From: Hemileia vastatrix
Lineage: Eukaryota; Basidiomycota; Pucciniomycetes; Pucciniales; Zaghouaniaceae
DNA length: 64,000 bases
Assembly (NCBI GenBank): GCA_030280995.1
Contig: JASXTE010000013.1
Location: 16,450,001-16,514,000, forward strand
Reading direction: 5' to 3'
The notes beneath the pieces were generated by a model. That model saw nothing but the letters and a program-made list of their open reading frames with translations, was not told the origin of the DNA and ran no database searches. The position numbers were made by a program, and so were the translations under genes. This document shows positions 10,145 through 21,263 of this stretch, piece by piece. Position 1 is the first letter of the stretch; each line of letters starts with the position of its first letter.

Positions 10145-13100
10145 TTCAGAAGTGTTAAAAATTCAAGATGTTTAGGTCTGGATAAAGACTTTGTTAAAAC
10201 ATCGGCAATCATTTGAGTTGAGGGAACATAATTGATAAAGAATTCACCATTATTAACTTGTTCACGTAGCCAACAGACTCTCGTATTGATATGTCAGGTT
10301 CAATGTTGGTAAAGTAGGTTCAGAGCCAAGTTGATTCCACCTTGATTATCACCCATGAGAATTGACTTATTAGGAGGGATTGAGAAGTCATTGAATAAGT
10401 CTTTCGTCCATAGCAAGTCCTGCCCACACTATGTCATGGCATAGTACTCAGATTCATATGTTGAGAGAGCAACTGACTGTTGTTTGCAAGAATGCCAACT
10501 GATTAATCCGAGGTGGAAAACTAAGGTCCCTGAAGTGGATTTTGAATCTTCAGACTTATTGTAGTCAGCATCAGCAAATCTGATTAAGGATCCAAGTTCT
10601 GAATTGGACACCCTTCCCAAGGTAAGATTTAAATTTTTAGTTAGCTTGAGATACCAAAGAACGTGAAAGAAGGCTTGAATTTGTTGATCTGAGGGTTGAT
10701 TCAAGTGTTGAGCAAGGGCGGAGGCAGCATATGCAAGATCAGGACGAGTACAAAGGACTAGATAATTAAGTAAGCCTATAGCTTGTCTATAGTTAAATAA
10801 ATTAGTTAATTCGTTGGACTTGCAGGTGGTGAAATGTGAATTTGGTACAAGGGGAGTGGTGACAGTTTGACAATCTTGAAAGTTGACTTCAGTAAGTAAT
10901 TTAGTGACATATAGTTCTTGAGAAAGACTAATAGTATTTTTGACTCGATCTCTGACTACCTTCATGCCAAGAACCCAGTTCAGTTATCCTTGATCTTCCA
11001 TGTCAAACACACAAGAGATCTTCTCTTTAAAGTCTTGAACAGAAGGTCCAGAGATGATTAAGTCATCTACATGAATGAATACATAACAAGGATGAGTATT
11101 GTCTTGATTGATAAAAAGACAGGGATCAGCTTTGCTTGATTTGAATCTAATTTCAGTAAAGAAGCCTGATAATTTATGATACCAACATCTAGGACTTTGC
11201 TTCAGGCCATATAGTGATTTCTTGAGATGTAGACAATATTCAGGATTTTTAGGTGAGTATCCACTGGGAAATCTAAGGTATAAATCTTCATCTAGTTCCC
11301 TGTGGAGAAAGGCAGACTTCACGTCCATTTGATGGAGTTCCCAGTCCTTGTAAGCAGCAAGGCCCAGTAAGAACCGCAAGGTATTCAGTCTCCCTGTTGG
11401 GGCATAGGTTTCATTATATTCTATGCCTTCAATTTTAGAAAACCCTTGAACGCATAACCTGGCTTTGTATTTAACAATATTACCCTCTGAGTCTGTTTTC
11501 CTTTTGAAGGTCCATGTTGTACCCAGTAAGTGGTTATTTGGTGGTAGAGGAGTTTCTTCCCAGACATTATGCTTTTTGATGCTTGACAACTCACTTTCAA
11601 TTGCTTTAAGCCATTCGTCGCTTTCTGAGGAATTAATGGCTTCATAAAAATTTTTAGGGGTATCAAAGGGAGTAACAATCATGTTTACATGATTGGGACG
11701 TCTTTTTGACAATTAGATATTAGATGGGTCAATTGAAGAGTTAATTTCTTTTGAGGGTTGAACATCTTTTTCTACATAAGAATAATGTTTTGGTGCCGAT
11801 GGGGGATCACAAGATATATCAGGAGAGGAAATAGAGTTTTCAGAGAATGATACTGGAGGGATATAAATGGATAGATCATTTGGGGGAGTGATTATAGGTG
11901 AAGGGTTTTCAAGAGGTATGAAATTGGATAGTGAGGCATAGTCAATGTCTGGGAAAATGAGAGTTTCCCCAGTTTGACCTTTAGATATTTGACATGCTAC
12001 ATTAAAGGAATTCAGAAATTTTATGTTATGGGTAATTAATATAGTGTCAGTGCTAGGTGCATCAATTCTGTAGTTAATATGCCCCTCACAGTAGCCAAGG
12101 AAAATTCCCTTCTCTCCACTGGGTCAAAATTTCCCTTTGCGTTTATGTTTTTGTTGATAAAAGATTATGTCAGAGCCAAAGGGATAAAGTTTTTGAGGAA
12201 CTTTAACCTTTTCATCATGCCAAACCTCCCAAGGGGATTTACTGTCAGGAAGAAATGATCTTGGTAAAATATTGAGGAAAAAAGTGGCAGTATTAACTTC
12301 CTCTGCCCACCACAGTGAGTCTAAACCCGATTCAATTAGTAAGCATTTTTCCTTTTCAACTATGGATTGATTACCCCTTTCAGCAATTGGATTCTGTTGA
12401 GGTGAGTAAGGAGAGGTTCTTAGATGAAGTATACCTTTGTTTTTAAGTAAGTTTTTCATTGAGTTATTGACTTATTCTCCCCTGTTATTGGAAACTAAAC
12501 ACTTGATAGAACATGAGAGTTGATTTTCAATGAGTAATTGGTGTTCTTGGAAGATCTCATATGTTTCAGATTTTAAACTCAGAAAATAAGTATGTCGATA
12601 ACGAGATTTACCATCTACAATTTGAAAAAAATAGGTTTTCCTGCCTTTTGATTCTGGGGTGATAGAACCACACAAGTCCATGTGAATAACATCCAAGGGA
12701 TTTTCAGGTATAGGGAGAGTACTGGAGTAAGGGAGAACATGCGACTTAGCCAATGCACATTTTTTACAACTGAAATCAGTAAAATTCAAACCTGGAAATA
12801 ATTTTGCCATGGTCTGATTACTTGGATGACCATATTTGTGATGTAATAGTTGAAGATTTTTCTTGTCTTCAGAGGTGACATTATAAATTGAAGGGGTGGA
12901 TAAAGGGAAAGTAATGATACAACCACTTATAGAACATTCAACGTGTGTTATATCTTTGTTATTAATTTTTAAGATTCTGTCCTCTTTGAATAGACTCCAA
13001 TAGTCAAGAAGTATGTCAATAGCTGCAATTAGGTTGGCTTTGGCAGTAGGTACATAGAGCAGATGCTCAATTTTGAAGATATGGCCGGATGATGAACAGA

Positions 13101-14121
13101 ATGTTACTTTGCCTTGTCCAAGGGCTAGTAACTCATCTCCATTTGCCATAGATAGACTTAATCTTGTGGGTTTGTACTTGGAAAAGTATTCCCATGAATT
13201 GAAAATGGAATAGGAAGCGCCACTGTCCAAGATGGCATGGTTGAGAGGAATATTGAAAAATACTGAAAGAGCCTTAGCATTATTTATGTCCTTGTTCTCT
13301 CTTTCCTTTTTGTGTTTTAAGAGCTCATCTCGTTTTTTGGGATGAAGTTGAAAACAAGTGGCCTTGGAATGAGGTGCCAAAGGATTATGCTTGCCTTTGG
13401 AGCAGAAGTTTTTAGTTCTAGTTTCCATGGCTAGAACTGTCCCAGTAGTGATGTTGGATGTGTTAAGTGCCTTTCGCCTGATAACTTCAGCTTCAATGTC
13501 CGCAAAGATACTTTCAATAGCTGCCCGTTGATTAGTTATGTCATACTTCCTAAGTATTATTGATGATAAATTTTGATAAGATTCAGGTAGCAGGTTGAGA
13601 ACATAGTTTCCCATAATGTATGACAGAATTTTTTCTTTGAATAAATTGGGGGAAATGTCTCAGAATAGTTTCATGGTTCTTCGGAAGTTGTCCATTGCTT
13701 CAAGTATATTACTTTCAGAAAATTTTATTTTGAATAATTTGTTGACAATATACGAGCAGTTTTGACTGGATTTTGAAGCATAATGATTTTTAATACGTGT
13801 CCATAATGCGGCCGGTTCAACAGCGTTATTGTCAAGAATAAATTTATGTTGATTTGCTCGATCCATGAAAATCTTAATGATAGTATTTGTCTGTCGTTTT
13901 CAAATATTAAAAATGGAGAGGAGTTCAGTATTAACAGGAACCGGGCAATCCTCATTGAGGAACTGATCCAGATTTCAAACAGTAAGTGCATATTTTAAGT
14001 CGGTCTTCCAGGAACTGTAGTTTTTGTCGTTTAATTTTTCAATGCCTTTAATTTCAGAGAAATTGGAGGAATATTGAAGATAGGTGAAGTTAGGAGGAGC
14101 AGAAGTGGATTGTTTGGGCAT
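10145..14121 (-). pseudogene. Copia gag-pol polyprotein with several nonsense codons
   Basis: ATG at 14121 (MPKQSTSAPPN...). Gag, UBN2-like, to about 13430 with KLNDKNYSSWKTDLKYAL. Protease HAILDSGASYSIF near 13240. GAG-pre-integrase with LLHHKYGHPS and an HHCC finger near 12850-12760. Integrase with IHMDLCG (12690) and SPQQNPIAERGN (12390). Reverse transcriptase 11650-10984 with QMDVKSAFLHREL, SLYGLKQSPRCWY and FIHVDDLIISG. RNase H with ALSTYESEYYAMT and IADVLTKSLS to about 10145. Catalytic residues are retained. Stops interrupt it at several places, including near 12470, 13650, 13870 and 13980. The one at 10987 falls in the usual GEL-W-LG motif. Confidence 0.9.
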
Positions 14122-14216
14122 TGAAAAATACGTGGAAGATGGGTCGGAATCTGGGTTTTCCTCTAGAGAAGTTGGTGTGTCAGGTATGTCCAGCTTTGCT
14201 TATTAATGCAGGGGAA

Positions 14217-14231
14217 CTGGGCCAATAACCC
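14217..14231 (-). promoter_or_regulatory. Copia primer-binding site, half-tRNA initiator type
   Basis: The minus strand reads GGGTTATTGGCCCAG, starting at the LTR edge. It complements the anticodon stem-loop of eukaryotic initiator tRNA-Met with one mismatch, not a tRNA 3' end. Priming by a cut initiator tRNA is known for Drosophila copia and related elements. Confidence 0.8.
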
Positions 14232-14828
14232 TGATAAGGATAGACACCAGTTAAATAAGACTTAAGGACACAATGGAGGGCAAGGACACTGGGACAGGAA
14301 TGGACAAGAGAAAGGTTACCTGATAAGGATAGACACCAGGTAAATAAGACTTAAGGACACAATGGATGGAAAGGACACTGGGACAGGAATGGACAAGAGA
14401 CTTAAGGACAAGAGAAGTAATAAAATAAGTAAAGATAATAATTATTAAAGTAGATAAAAGAAAAGAAGATGGATGAGAGCTATTGCTGTTGTAGAGCATA
14501 CATACAAGGTTACCTGATAAGGATAGACACCAGGTAAATAAGACTTAAGGACATGATGGACAGCAAGGACACTGAGATAGCAATGGACAAGAGACTTAAG
14601 GATAAGAGACCTAATGAAATAAGTAAAGATAATAATTATTAAAGTAGATAAAAGAAAAAAAGATGGATGAGGAAACGGGAATGCATTTCCTCATCCTTAT
14701 ATGCTCTAAGTGATATCATCAAGTTAGGTTAATCATATAAATATGTATATATATATAGAAATATAGTTTGAAGTAACACATAAAATATAAACTGTAAGTA
14801 ACATCTACTCAGATAATATAACTTGAAA
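14232..14828 (-). repeat. Copia 5' LTR with 194-base tandem units
   Basis: Units start at 14232 (cut to 89 bases), 14321 and 14515. The outer end reads AACTTGAAA where the other LTR has AACTTGACA, a single change in the terminal dinucleotide. Confidence 0.9.
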
Positions 14829-14833
14829 TACTC

Positions 14834-15310
14834 TCTCCATTCAAACACCTTCTCTGCCTCTTTGTGGCGGACACCAACCTCTACCATCATCTATGGGCTG
14901 ATACCTCATGTCACTCATCCAACCACCCTGAATCCACTCTCCTCATCAACACAATGCCTTTCATTAACATATATCTTGCCTCTAAACAAAAAATCCCTAC
15001 ATTCTGCAATACCAGGAAATTGACTTCAGAGATTGAATTGGTATTTGAAAACAACAAGGCCCTCCAGGGTCTCATTAAGTGCACCACTGGCTATGATGTT
15101 TCACACTCCCATCTCTCAGATCACCACACTATCTCTTCCAACCTTCCCCTATACACTCTCCCCCCCTCACTGTTTTCCCCTTTAGTAACTGGAATTTCAT
15201 TGATGAGTCCTCCCTCCTACCTGCCATATTCTATCTCCTACCTACCCCCCTCCTTTCCCCCTTTGCTCAAATTGACCTGGCTGCTGAACTTTCAACCTCC
15301 ACTTCATCTA
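14834..15310 (+). pseudogene. LINE endonuclease domain (with 9235-9427)
   Basis: Reads ADTNLYHHLWADTS, then IELVF and a later SDHHTIS: the GD-N-HH-W, DLVF and SDH-PI motifs of apurinic/apyrimidinic-type LINE endonucleases. The SDH histidine and the first Asp are kept. Stops and frame changes are frequent. The domain's 5' part is on the other side of the Copia insertion. Confidence 0.65.
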
Positions 15311-15879
15311 AACTAGTAAACTATTTTGCTCTGATGAAGAAGCCCAGAACAAATTACCATTCCTTGTGAGACTATGACATCCTGGACCCACTCAAGCAAG
15401 CATTTTACCAGGCCTAGTTTCACCTCAAATTCTACAAGGACCCTCACCTTGTTGCTGAGTTTCTTCAAGCATGAGTAACATTTAAAGCCAAAATAAACTT
15501 CCTTCACAAACAATAATGGTTCCAGAGACTCACCTCCCTAACCCCTTCCACTTAATACCAATCAGTTAAGCCATCTCACTCTCACTCCTCTTCCCACACT
15601 AACCCCCCCTCAACTCCCAAGATGGATCTCCCATCTTGGACAGCCTGGAGAAGGCATGAAAACTCTTTTAGAATGCTTCTTTTGCTACTATCACCTGTGA
15701 TTTTAGTGATCTCAAGTCCCCCTTCTACTTCTCCCTTCTCCCCTTCCCACCTTTCACTGATCATGAGCTCATCAGGGAAGGTTACAACACTAAAAAGAAG
15801 CATGCACCAGGCCCTCCTTCATCTCAATCCCCAAATCACCTCCACTCTTCTCCTCCCAATTTACCAGGCTTGCCTTGAT

Positions 15880-17000
15880 GCAGGCCACTAGCGCAAATCC
15901 TGGAAGGTGACTAAGAACATCATCATTCCTGAGCCAGGCTGTGAAAACTACACAATCCCTAAATCTCACATACCCATAACTCTCCTCAACACAATGTAAA
16001 AACTCCTTTAATCCCTACTGACCAAGAGACTCTCCTTTCTCCTTGAATCTAGAAATTACATACCAGAGAGGCACTATGGTGGATGCCCCCTTAGATGCAC
16101 CTTAGATGATCTCCTTCACCTCACAACTAGGATGTAAGACCAGTGGTGTAAAGGTAATTTAGTCATGGATTTATTTCTTGATGTGAAAGGAGTTTCCCCC
16201 TCTGTTGATATCACCAGACTCAAAGAAGTCCTCTACTTCTTCCCTATCCCTCACAATATTAAATCTCTCATCATCAACTACCTTACCAACTGATGCACTA
16301 GCATTGCCTTCTTATCCTATGAATCCCCTCACTCAAGAATTGCTCCTCTTTCCCATCCTCTACATTATCTAAAATGTGGGCTTATTTTCTCTCCCATCCC
16401 TCTATCCCACTTTCTTTGCACTTGGGTACATTGATAATGTGATCTTCTTAACTTCTCACAGAGGTGCCAACTAAATTATCAACAAGATATCAAGCTTAGG
16501 TTTGGAGGCCCTGGAATTTAGTACAAAATATGCTGCAGTCTTTAAAATTTCAAAAAAAAAGTGGTTCCTCCTAACTGATTGTAGATCCTTACTGAAAGAT
16601 CACCCCACCTTATGTTTTGACAACCACAATCTCCACCCTTCTCCCTATCTGAAATGTTTTGTTATAAATAGTGAACCCACCCTTTCCTTTCCATTAATTG
16701 GCTCCAAAACCTCATTCACTGATCTCCAGTCAGTCTCCTACATTCACCATCTTGCCTCATCTAATTGGGGTATTTCCCTCAGACAATGTAAACTTCTCAT
16801 ATCTTCCATTCTACACTCATTTACTGAATATGAAGCCATAATGTGGCCCAGCTCTGTTATGACCTAAGTAGGCAGACTACCACTAGTTCTAACACTAGTA
16901 TAAGACAGGACTGACTATGCTAGATACAGCAGTGAGACTAACTAAAAATGACTATGTTGGGACTTCCAACAGTTAGGGAAGACGGGAGACTATGCCAATT
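15880..17000 (+). pseudogene. LINE reverse transcriptase region, badly decayed
   Basis: Recognisable pieces are a linker with IPEPGCENYTIPKSHIPI near 15930, MDLFLDVKGVSPSVDITRL at 16160-16220 (motif A FLDVKGAFPSVD-type) and LGYIDNVIFL near 16425 (the YxDD equivalent, D kept once). Stops in all frames. Confidence 0.6.
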
Positions 17001-17559
17001 GGCAGTGAGACTAGAGAGTAACAGGATTAATAGATAAGTTCTCCAATGAGGAGCGCTGAACAGTGCTGGCCCCATATAACCCCTTTATGAAATATCCACT
17101 CTTCTGCCTCTTCACAATGCATAAAACCCATAGTGCTCCTCCTCCCCACCCCTCAAACAAGTCCTAAAAAGCTCTCACAGACCTCTATAAACCACCTGCC
17201 TACTACAAAAAGCTGAAAACAGGGCTGTGAGAAGAGCCATGGGTCTTTTAAGAATTAACCTAGTGTGTACCCTTTTCCATGTCTCAGAACCACCCACTTT
17301 TAAATCACAACTGGATTAGGTGGTGTATGTCTCCTGGATACACCTTTTTTCTCTCCCTAAATCTAACCCCATGGCTAGCTTAGCCAAAAAGTCCCTTGCT
17401 CTCCCATTACCCAAAACTTTTTATTTCCAATTTCACTTCCTCACCACTTATTGACTCCTTGCTTACACCTTCCCCCCTCCAAGACCTAGATTTTCAGTTT
17501 CCTTAAACCCTAACCCCATGGCTCCCTCCTATCTTTGACACCATCATTGGCTCCTCCAA

Positions 17560-17930
17560 AAAAGAGGAAATAAATTTTTTCTCTCTTTCTATTGATGAAT
17601 TCCCTGCCTCCTGTTACTTTATTCATACTGATGGCTCAAAATCATTGGCAGTTTCAGTTTCTGAGACATTTGATCCATGTCTCCCTCATCCTTTTGATTC
17701 CTGCCTTGGAGAGGCCAACATATTTTCTGTCTTTGAGATAGAGTTATTAAGTATTCTTTTAGGCTTGAGTTTATTCCTTTCAAGCCCTCTTCACCCTTTC
17801 ATCAAATTTCTCACCATCCTGGTGGATAACCAAGCTGTCATTCAATCTATCTCTTCACCACCACATCCCACAGAAAAATTCACCATTATTATGGGGATCT
17901 TCTCAGCTCCATAGAGATTACATCAAGCTA
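17560..17930 (+). pseudogene. LINE RNase H domain
   Basis: Contains FIHTDGS (17617-17640), then E in FEIELLSILLG and ILVDNQAVIQS (17815-17850). These are the D-E-D residues of RNase H in LINE ORF2. The frame is open from 17645 to 17914. Confidence 0.65.
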
Positions 17931-18956
17931 CTCTCTCCATAAAGTTAATTTTCCAGCGGAATCCTTTCCACTCAGGAATCCCTTAGAGTAGACTTCTGGA
18001 GAATCTCACCACTTCTTTTCACAAGCCCAATACCTAACCTCCTTCCCCTCTCTTCTTCCATCTGCCTCTTCTCTCAAAAACTTCTTAAAATAATACCTTA
18101 GATCCTAACTTCTTATTTTTCCCAGTCTTGATTCCCTTAGTGTCACCGGAGAACCTACACACAAAGTCAAGGGTGATCCCAAAGTAAGTGAGATAACAGG
18201 AAGAGGGAAATTAAAACTTTGAAGCACAGAGGATTACTTCAAATAATGATTCAAAGATAGATTTAGGTAGATAACAATGGTTCAAGATAATATTCAGGGA
18301 ATAATTAATGTATATGGTAAGGACACTAACTATTGTGGTAAATCTCACAAAGGTTGCAGCTTAATAATCAAAGGGAAGATTTAGGTATTTAGGATTTAAT
18401 GAAATTAATAATTACAAAATAAAAGAAAAGATATAACAATAGCCTAATAAGAGTTTGAATACTATCAAAATTATATTTTTTAATTTAATTCTAGCAAATG
18501 TCAAACCAAAGTGACCCCCTTTAAATATCCTATCCCTCCTTTCACTGAACCATTAATCACCCAGCTATCATATACCCACAGACCCATTAGGGGGTATCAA
18601 TGTTGATCAATCCGCAATTAAATTGATTGCGTAAAATAATCTGAATACCTCAATTATCTTCCGCAATTATTTTTGCTAATAATTGGGTTATTAGACACTT
18701 TACGTGTCAATGTTCACCTCTTATCCAACATTTTTTTACTCAATTTTTCATAACCACATCTTGGACAACTTTCTGTCATAAACACATCTTGACCTACCTT
18801 CTGCCATAACCACATCTTGGACTACTCTCTGGATATGGCTTCTACCTTGCTGCACACTCACATTCTCATCCCATCCTGTCCATTCTATCTGCTCAGAACC
18901 CCTCACCATCTCATCTGCTTGTTTCTGCTCCTTTTAATCTTCATTTATATTTTAAC

Positions 18957-19181
18957 ATGCCTTGTTGTCCTAGATCTTCTCAAAGGCAGCCATCACCCAG
19001 TTGTTCTTCAAATCCCACTACTCCCTCTTTCCCCTGCTCAGCCGAGAAATCTAAGACCGTTCAATTAAAAAAAGATGATCATCTCATTCTTATCAACTGG
19101 CTGAAAACCAAATATAACTATGATTCTTGTTTTGGTTCTGAGTATTCAAATAAAGTAGGACAGCCCCCAGCATCAAGGTGA
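18957..19181 (+). pseudogene. Truncated Harbinger Myb/SANT-like ORF
   Basis: 75 codons. A Ser/Pro-rich head leads into KKDDHLILINWLKTKYNYDS, the same SANT-like start as at 2040-3308. It stops at about 60 residues into the homologous region and runs into the transposase 3' end, so an internal deletion removed the rest. Confidence 0.75.
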
Positions 19182-20480
19182 AGAGAAATTTTGGAGAGTA
19201 ATAGGCATAATGACAGAGCGTATGCTGGTTGAATGAATGTTTTGTGATTCAAGGGAGGGGAGAGCCGGTGCTTGTTCAGGATCCTCATATTCATAAAGAT
19301 CATTCCACTCATCCTTTAAGTCAGCTAGGATATTGTGCAGTATAATGCAAGTCATGATCCAATGATTTGCAGTTTTGATCTCCAATTTTTTTTGAAATTG
19401 GATTCTGAGCTCCCAAAGACTAGAAAATTGTCCCTTTAAAATTCCTATAGCATGTTCAATTTGTACTCTTGATTGGGCAAGGTGATAATTAAAGGCACTT
19501 TTGGGGTCATTTTCTAAGGTTGAACCACGGAAAGCAGGTATAATGTACTTCCCACTTGCATATGCTGAGTCTGCAAGGAGGTACTGAGATTCGTCAAAGT
19601 ATGAGTCAGGGGTTTGGGAAATCCTCATTCTTTGGAAGACGGAAGAGTCATGACATAAGCCAGGGAAGCCACTATGAAAAGCAATAAATTTTTTATTGAC
19701 ATCGCATAAAAGTTGAACAGCAATAGAGTATCTAGAAATAAGATAAAAAGTTAGTTTATGAAGGATGAGAAATTGGAGAAGATTTTGAAGAAACCTTTTT
19801 TTGCAATCAAAATAATGGTTGCCATCACGAGCAGGCTTTTGACTCAAAGGTATAGTTGTGCCATCAACAAATCCTACACAGCCAGGGAAACCTTCAGCTT
19901 TCATTACTTGAGAGGATTCAAGTTGCTGTTCTGGAGTTGGCCAAGCTAGTATTTGAGACTTGAGGGAAAGGATAGCAATCATACAGCACTTGGTGTATAA
20001 TATCACGATACCATATTCTATGTTAAAGAGATTATCTAAGCGTCTTACAGCAGCACCGTTTCCATTTGAGCCAAAGCGACATAGTGCAACAGCAAGTTGG
20101 ATGGCAGGATTACCCTGTTTGTTATGGAAATTGTTATGAAAGATAGGATGATCAGAGATGATTTTATAAAGTTTGAAGAAAGAGTCGGGAGAAGTTCTAA
20201 AAAGTTGGGTGAAGTTTAAATGAGGAATTTTGAGAATGGAGGCCAGATCATATCGGGGATCATGATAAAGATTTGCCCCCCTAGTAATGATGTAATGCTT
20301 TTTGGAAAGAAAACACATATAAGCTAAAGCATCTTCCGAATCAGAGTCAGATTTATAGTAAAAAACTAAAATAAAAGTAATAGCATTCATTGTTGAGTGA
20401 AGTAGCTTCCTAGTAGAGAGGTGTTTCATTGTTGCCGGTGGGAGGGTTATGTGATGAGGGAAGTGGGAATTCACTGCCAA
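19173..20480 (-). CDS. PIF/Harbinger transposase (DDE_Tnp_4) with in-frame intron
   Basis: 435 codons without a stop. Catalytic residues lie in GFVDGTT, HDSSVF, LADSAY and VQIEHAIGILK. The usual join KKRYSIAVQ is broken by 21 extra residues. These correspond exactly to a 63-base segment (19732-19794) that starts GTTTCT and ends TTCTAG, so it is an intron kept in frame, giving 414 residues when spliced. An upstream acidic SDSDSEDALAY and an N-terminal helical region are typical of the family. The frame is intact, although the partner Myb ORF is truncated. Confidence 0.88.
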   Translation of the reverse strand: MAVNSHFPHHITLPPATMKHLSTRKLLHSTMNAITFILVFYYKSDSDSEDALAYMCFLSKKHYIITRGANLYHDPRYDLASILKIPHLNFTQLFRTSPDSFFKLYKIISDHPIFHNNFHNKQGNPAIQLAVALCRFGSNGNGAAVRRLDNLFNIEYGIVILYTKCCMIAILSLKSQILAWPTPEQQLESSQVMKAEGFPGCVGFVDGTTIPLSQKPARDGNHYFDCKKRFLQNLLQFLILHKLTFYLISRYSIAVQLLCDVNKKFIAFHSGFPGLCHDSSVFQRMRISQTPDSYFDESQYLLADSAYASGKYIIPAFRGSTLENDPKSAFNYHLAQSRVQIEHAIGILKGQFSSLWELRIQFQKKLEIKTANHWIMTCIILHNILADLKDEWNDLYEYEDPEQAPALPSLESQNIHSTSIRSVIMPITLQNFSSP

Positions 20481-21158
20481 ATGTGCAGTTGGGGTGTGTA
20501 GATAGAAAAAAAACTTAAGTGTTTGCCACCAAAATTAAGTAGCATAGAGTGAGGAAATACTTAAGGATGGAATCAGCAATTATGAGTCATGTGACTTTCT
20601 TGCAAACCCCTCATGGATGAGATGAGTTTGGGATCAGGAATTAGGAATGGAAATTGGGGTATAAGAGGTGGGATAATGCATTATTGTGGATTCCTTATCC
20701 ACTAGCCCTAAGGCTAGTGGATAAGAGTCTTCCGCAATTAATAATGTCTGATCCCGGAAAAAAAATTCCTGATCCCTAATTGCGGATCCCTGAACATTGA
20801 TACCCCCTATTTAATCCACCAGAGTTCCAATCAATCATCTAACCTTATATCCCTTCTTCCCTGTTCAAATTTAACAGACCTCCTAATTTATTCTCAGATC
20901 CACAATTAGCCCCTGTTTGAATATTTCCTCAAATATTAGTGCTAGATTGCACGTACATTGCTTATGCTTGAAAAGTATAAACATCTTTACTTTTAGTATA
21001 CTTTAAAGTTTTAATAGTGCAACTGATTCAAGAACACAATAGAATGTAATTGCCCCAAGGTTGCTTTTCATGCATTGCTAGTGGAGTTAGAACTTGAATA
21101 GTGAGGTAGTTGAGGTACTTTTTCTTGAGTGCCAAGTAACACATGACAGGTGCCCAGG

Positions 21159-21165
21159 TATAAAA
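21159..21165 (+). promoter_or_regulatory. Antisense TATA box of Gypsy A accessory gene
   Basis: TGCCCAGGTATAAAACGGGAG begins two bases inside the LTR border, where the polypurine tract should be. The matching place in C reads TGCCCGGGTATAAAA. It is 99 bases upstream of the ATG at 21264. Confidence 0.75.
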
Positions 21166-21263
21166 CGGGAGCTCCGTTGAGTGTGGGAATACTTCATCAA
21201 AAAACCTTTTACCATCGTCTTCTCTAATTTTTTTAATTTTAACTTTATTTATATTAAATTCCA

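Larger units (their letters stand above)
9428..14828 (-). mobile_element. Ty1/Copia LTR retrotransposon, complete but broken
   Basis: Minus-strand element bounded by the 5-base duplication TACTC (9423-9427 and 14829-14833). LTRs are at 9428-10111 and 14232-14828, with a half-tRNA primer site next to the 5' LTR and a polypurine tract next to the 3' LTR. One long gag-pol frame is interrupted by several stops. It sits inside the LINE endonuclease region. Confidence 0.92.
18590..20808 (-). mobile_element. PIF/Harbinger DNA transposon, internally deleted
   Basis: Ends are inverted repeats: AGGGGGTATCAATGTT at the left and the same at the right read in reverse, continuing to a shared ATCCGCAATTA-type stretch. 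Target duplication is ATT (18587-18589, 20809-20811). The uninterrupted LTR copy at about 28613 has a single ATT, so the boundaries are exact. It holds a transposase gene (minus) and a truncated Myb/SANT gene (plus), converging. Confidence 0.95.
18141..21148 (-). repeat. Gypsy A 3' LTR, interrupted by Harbinger
   Basis: Starts TGTCACCGG and ends ACACATGACA. Without the 18590-20808 transposon and one ATT copy it aligns end to end with the LTR at 28163-28948. Confidence 0.92.

Noticed and set aside
14864..15316. A 150-codon open frame taken as a host gene
   Set aside because: It has the LINE endonuclease motifs and joins across the Copia insertion with 9235-9427.
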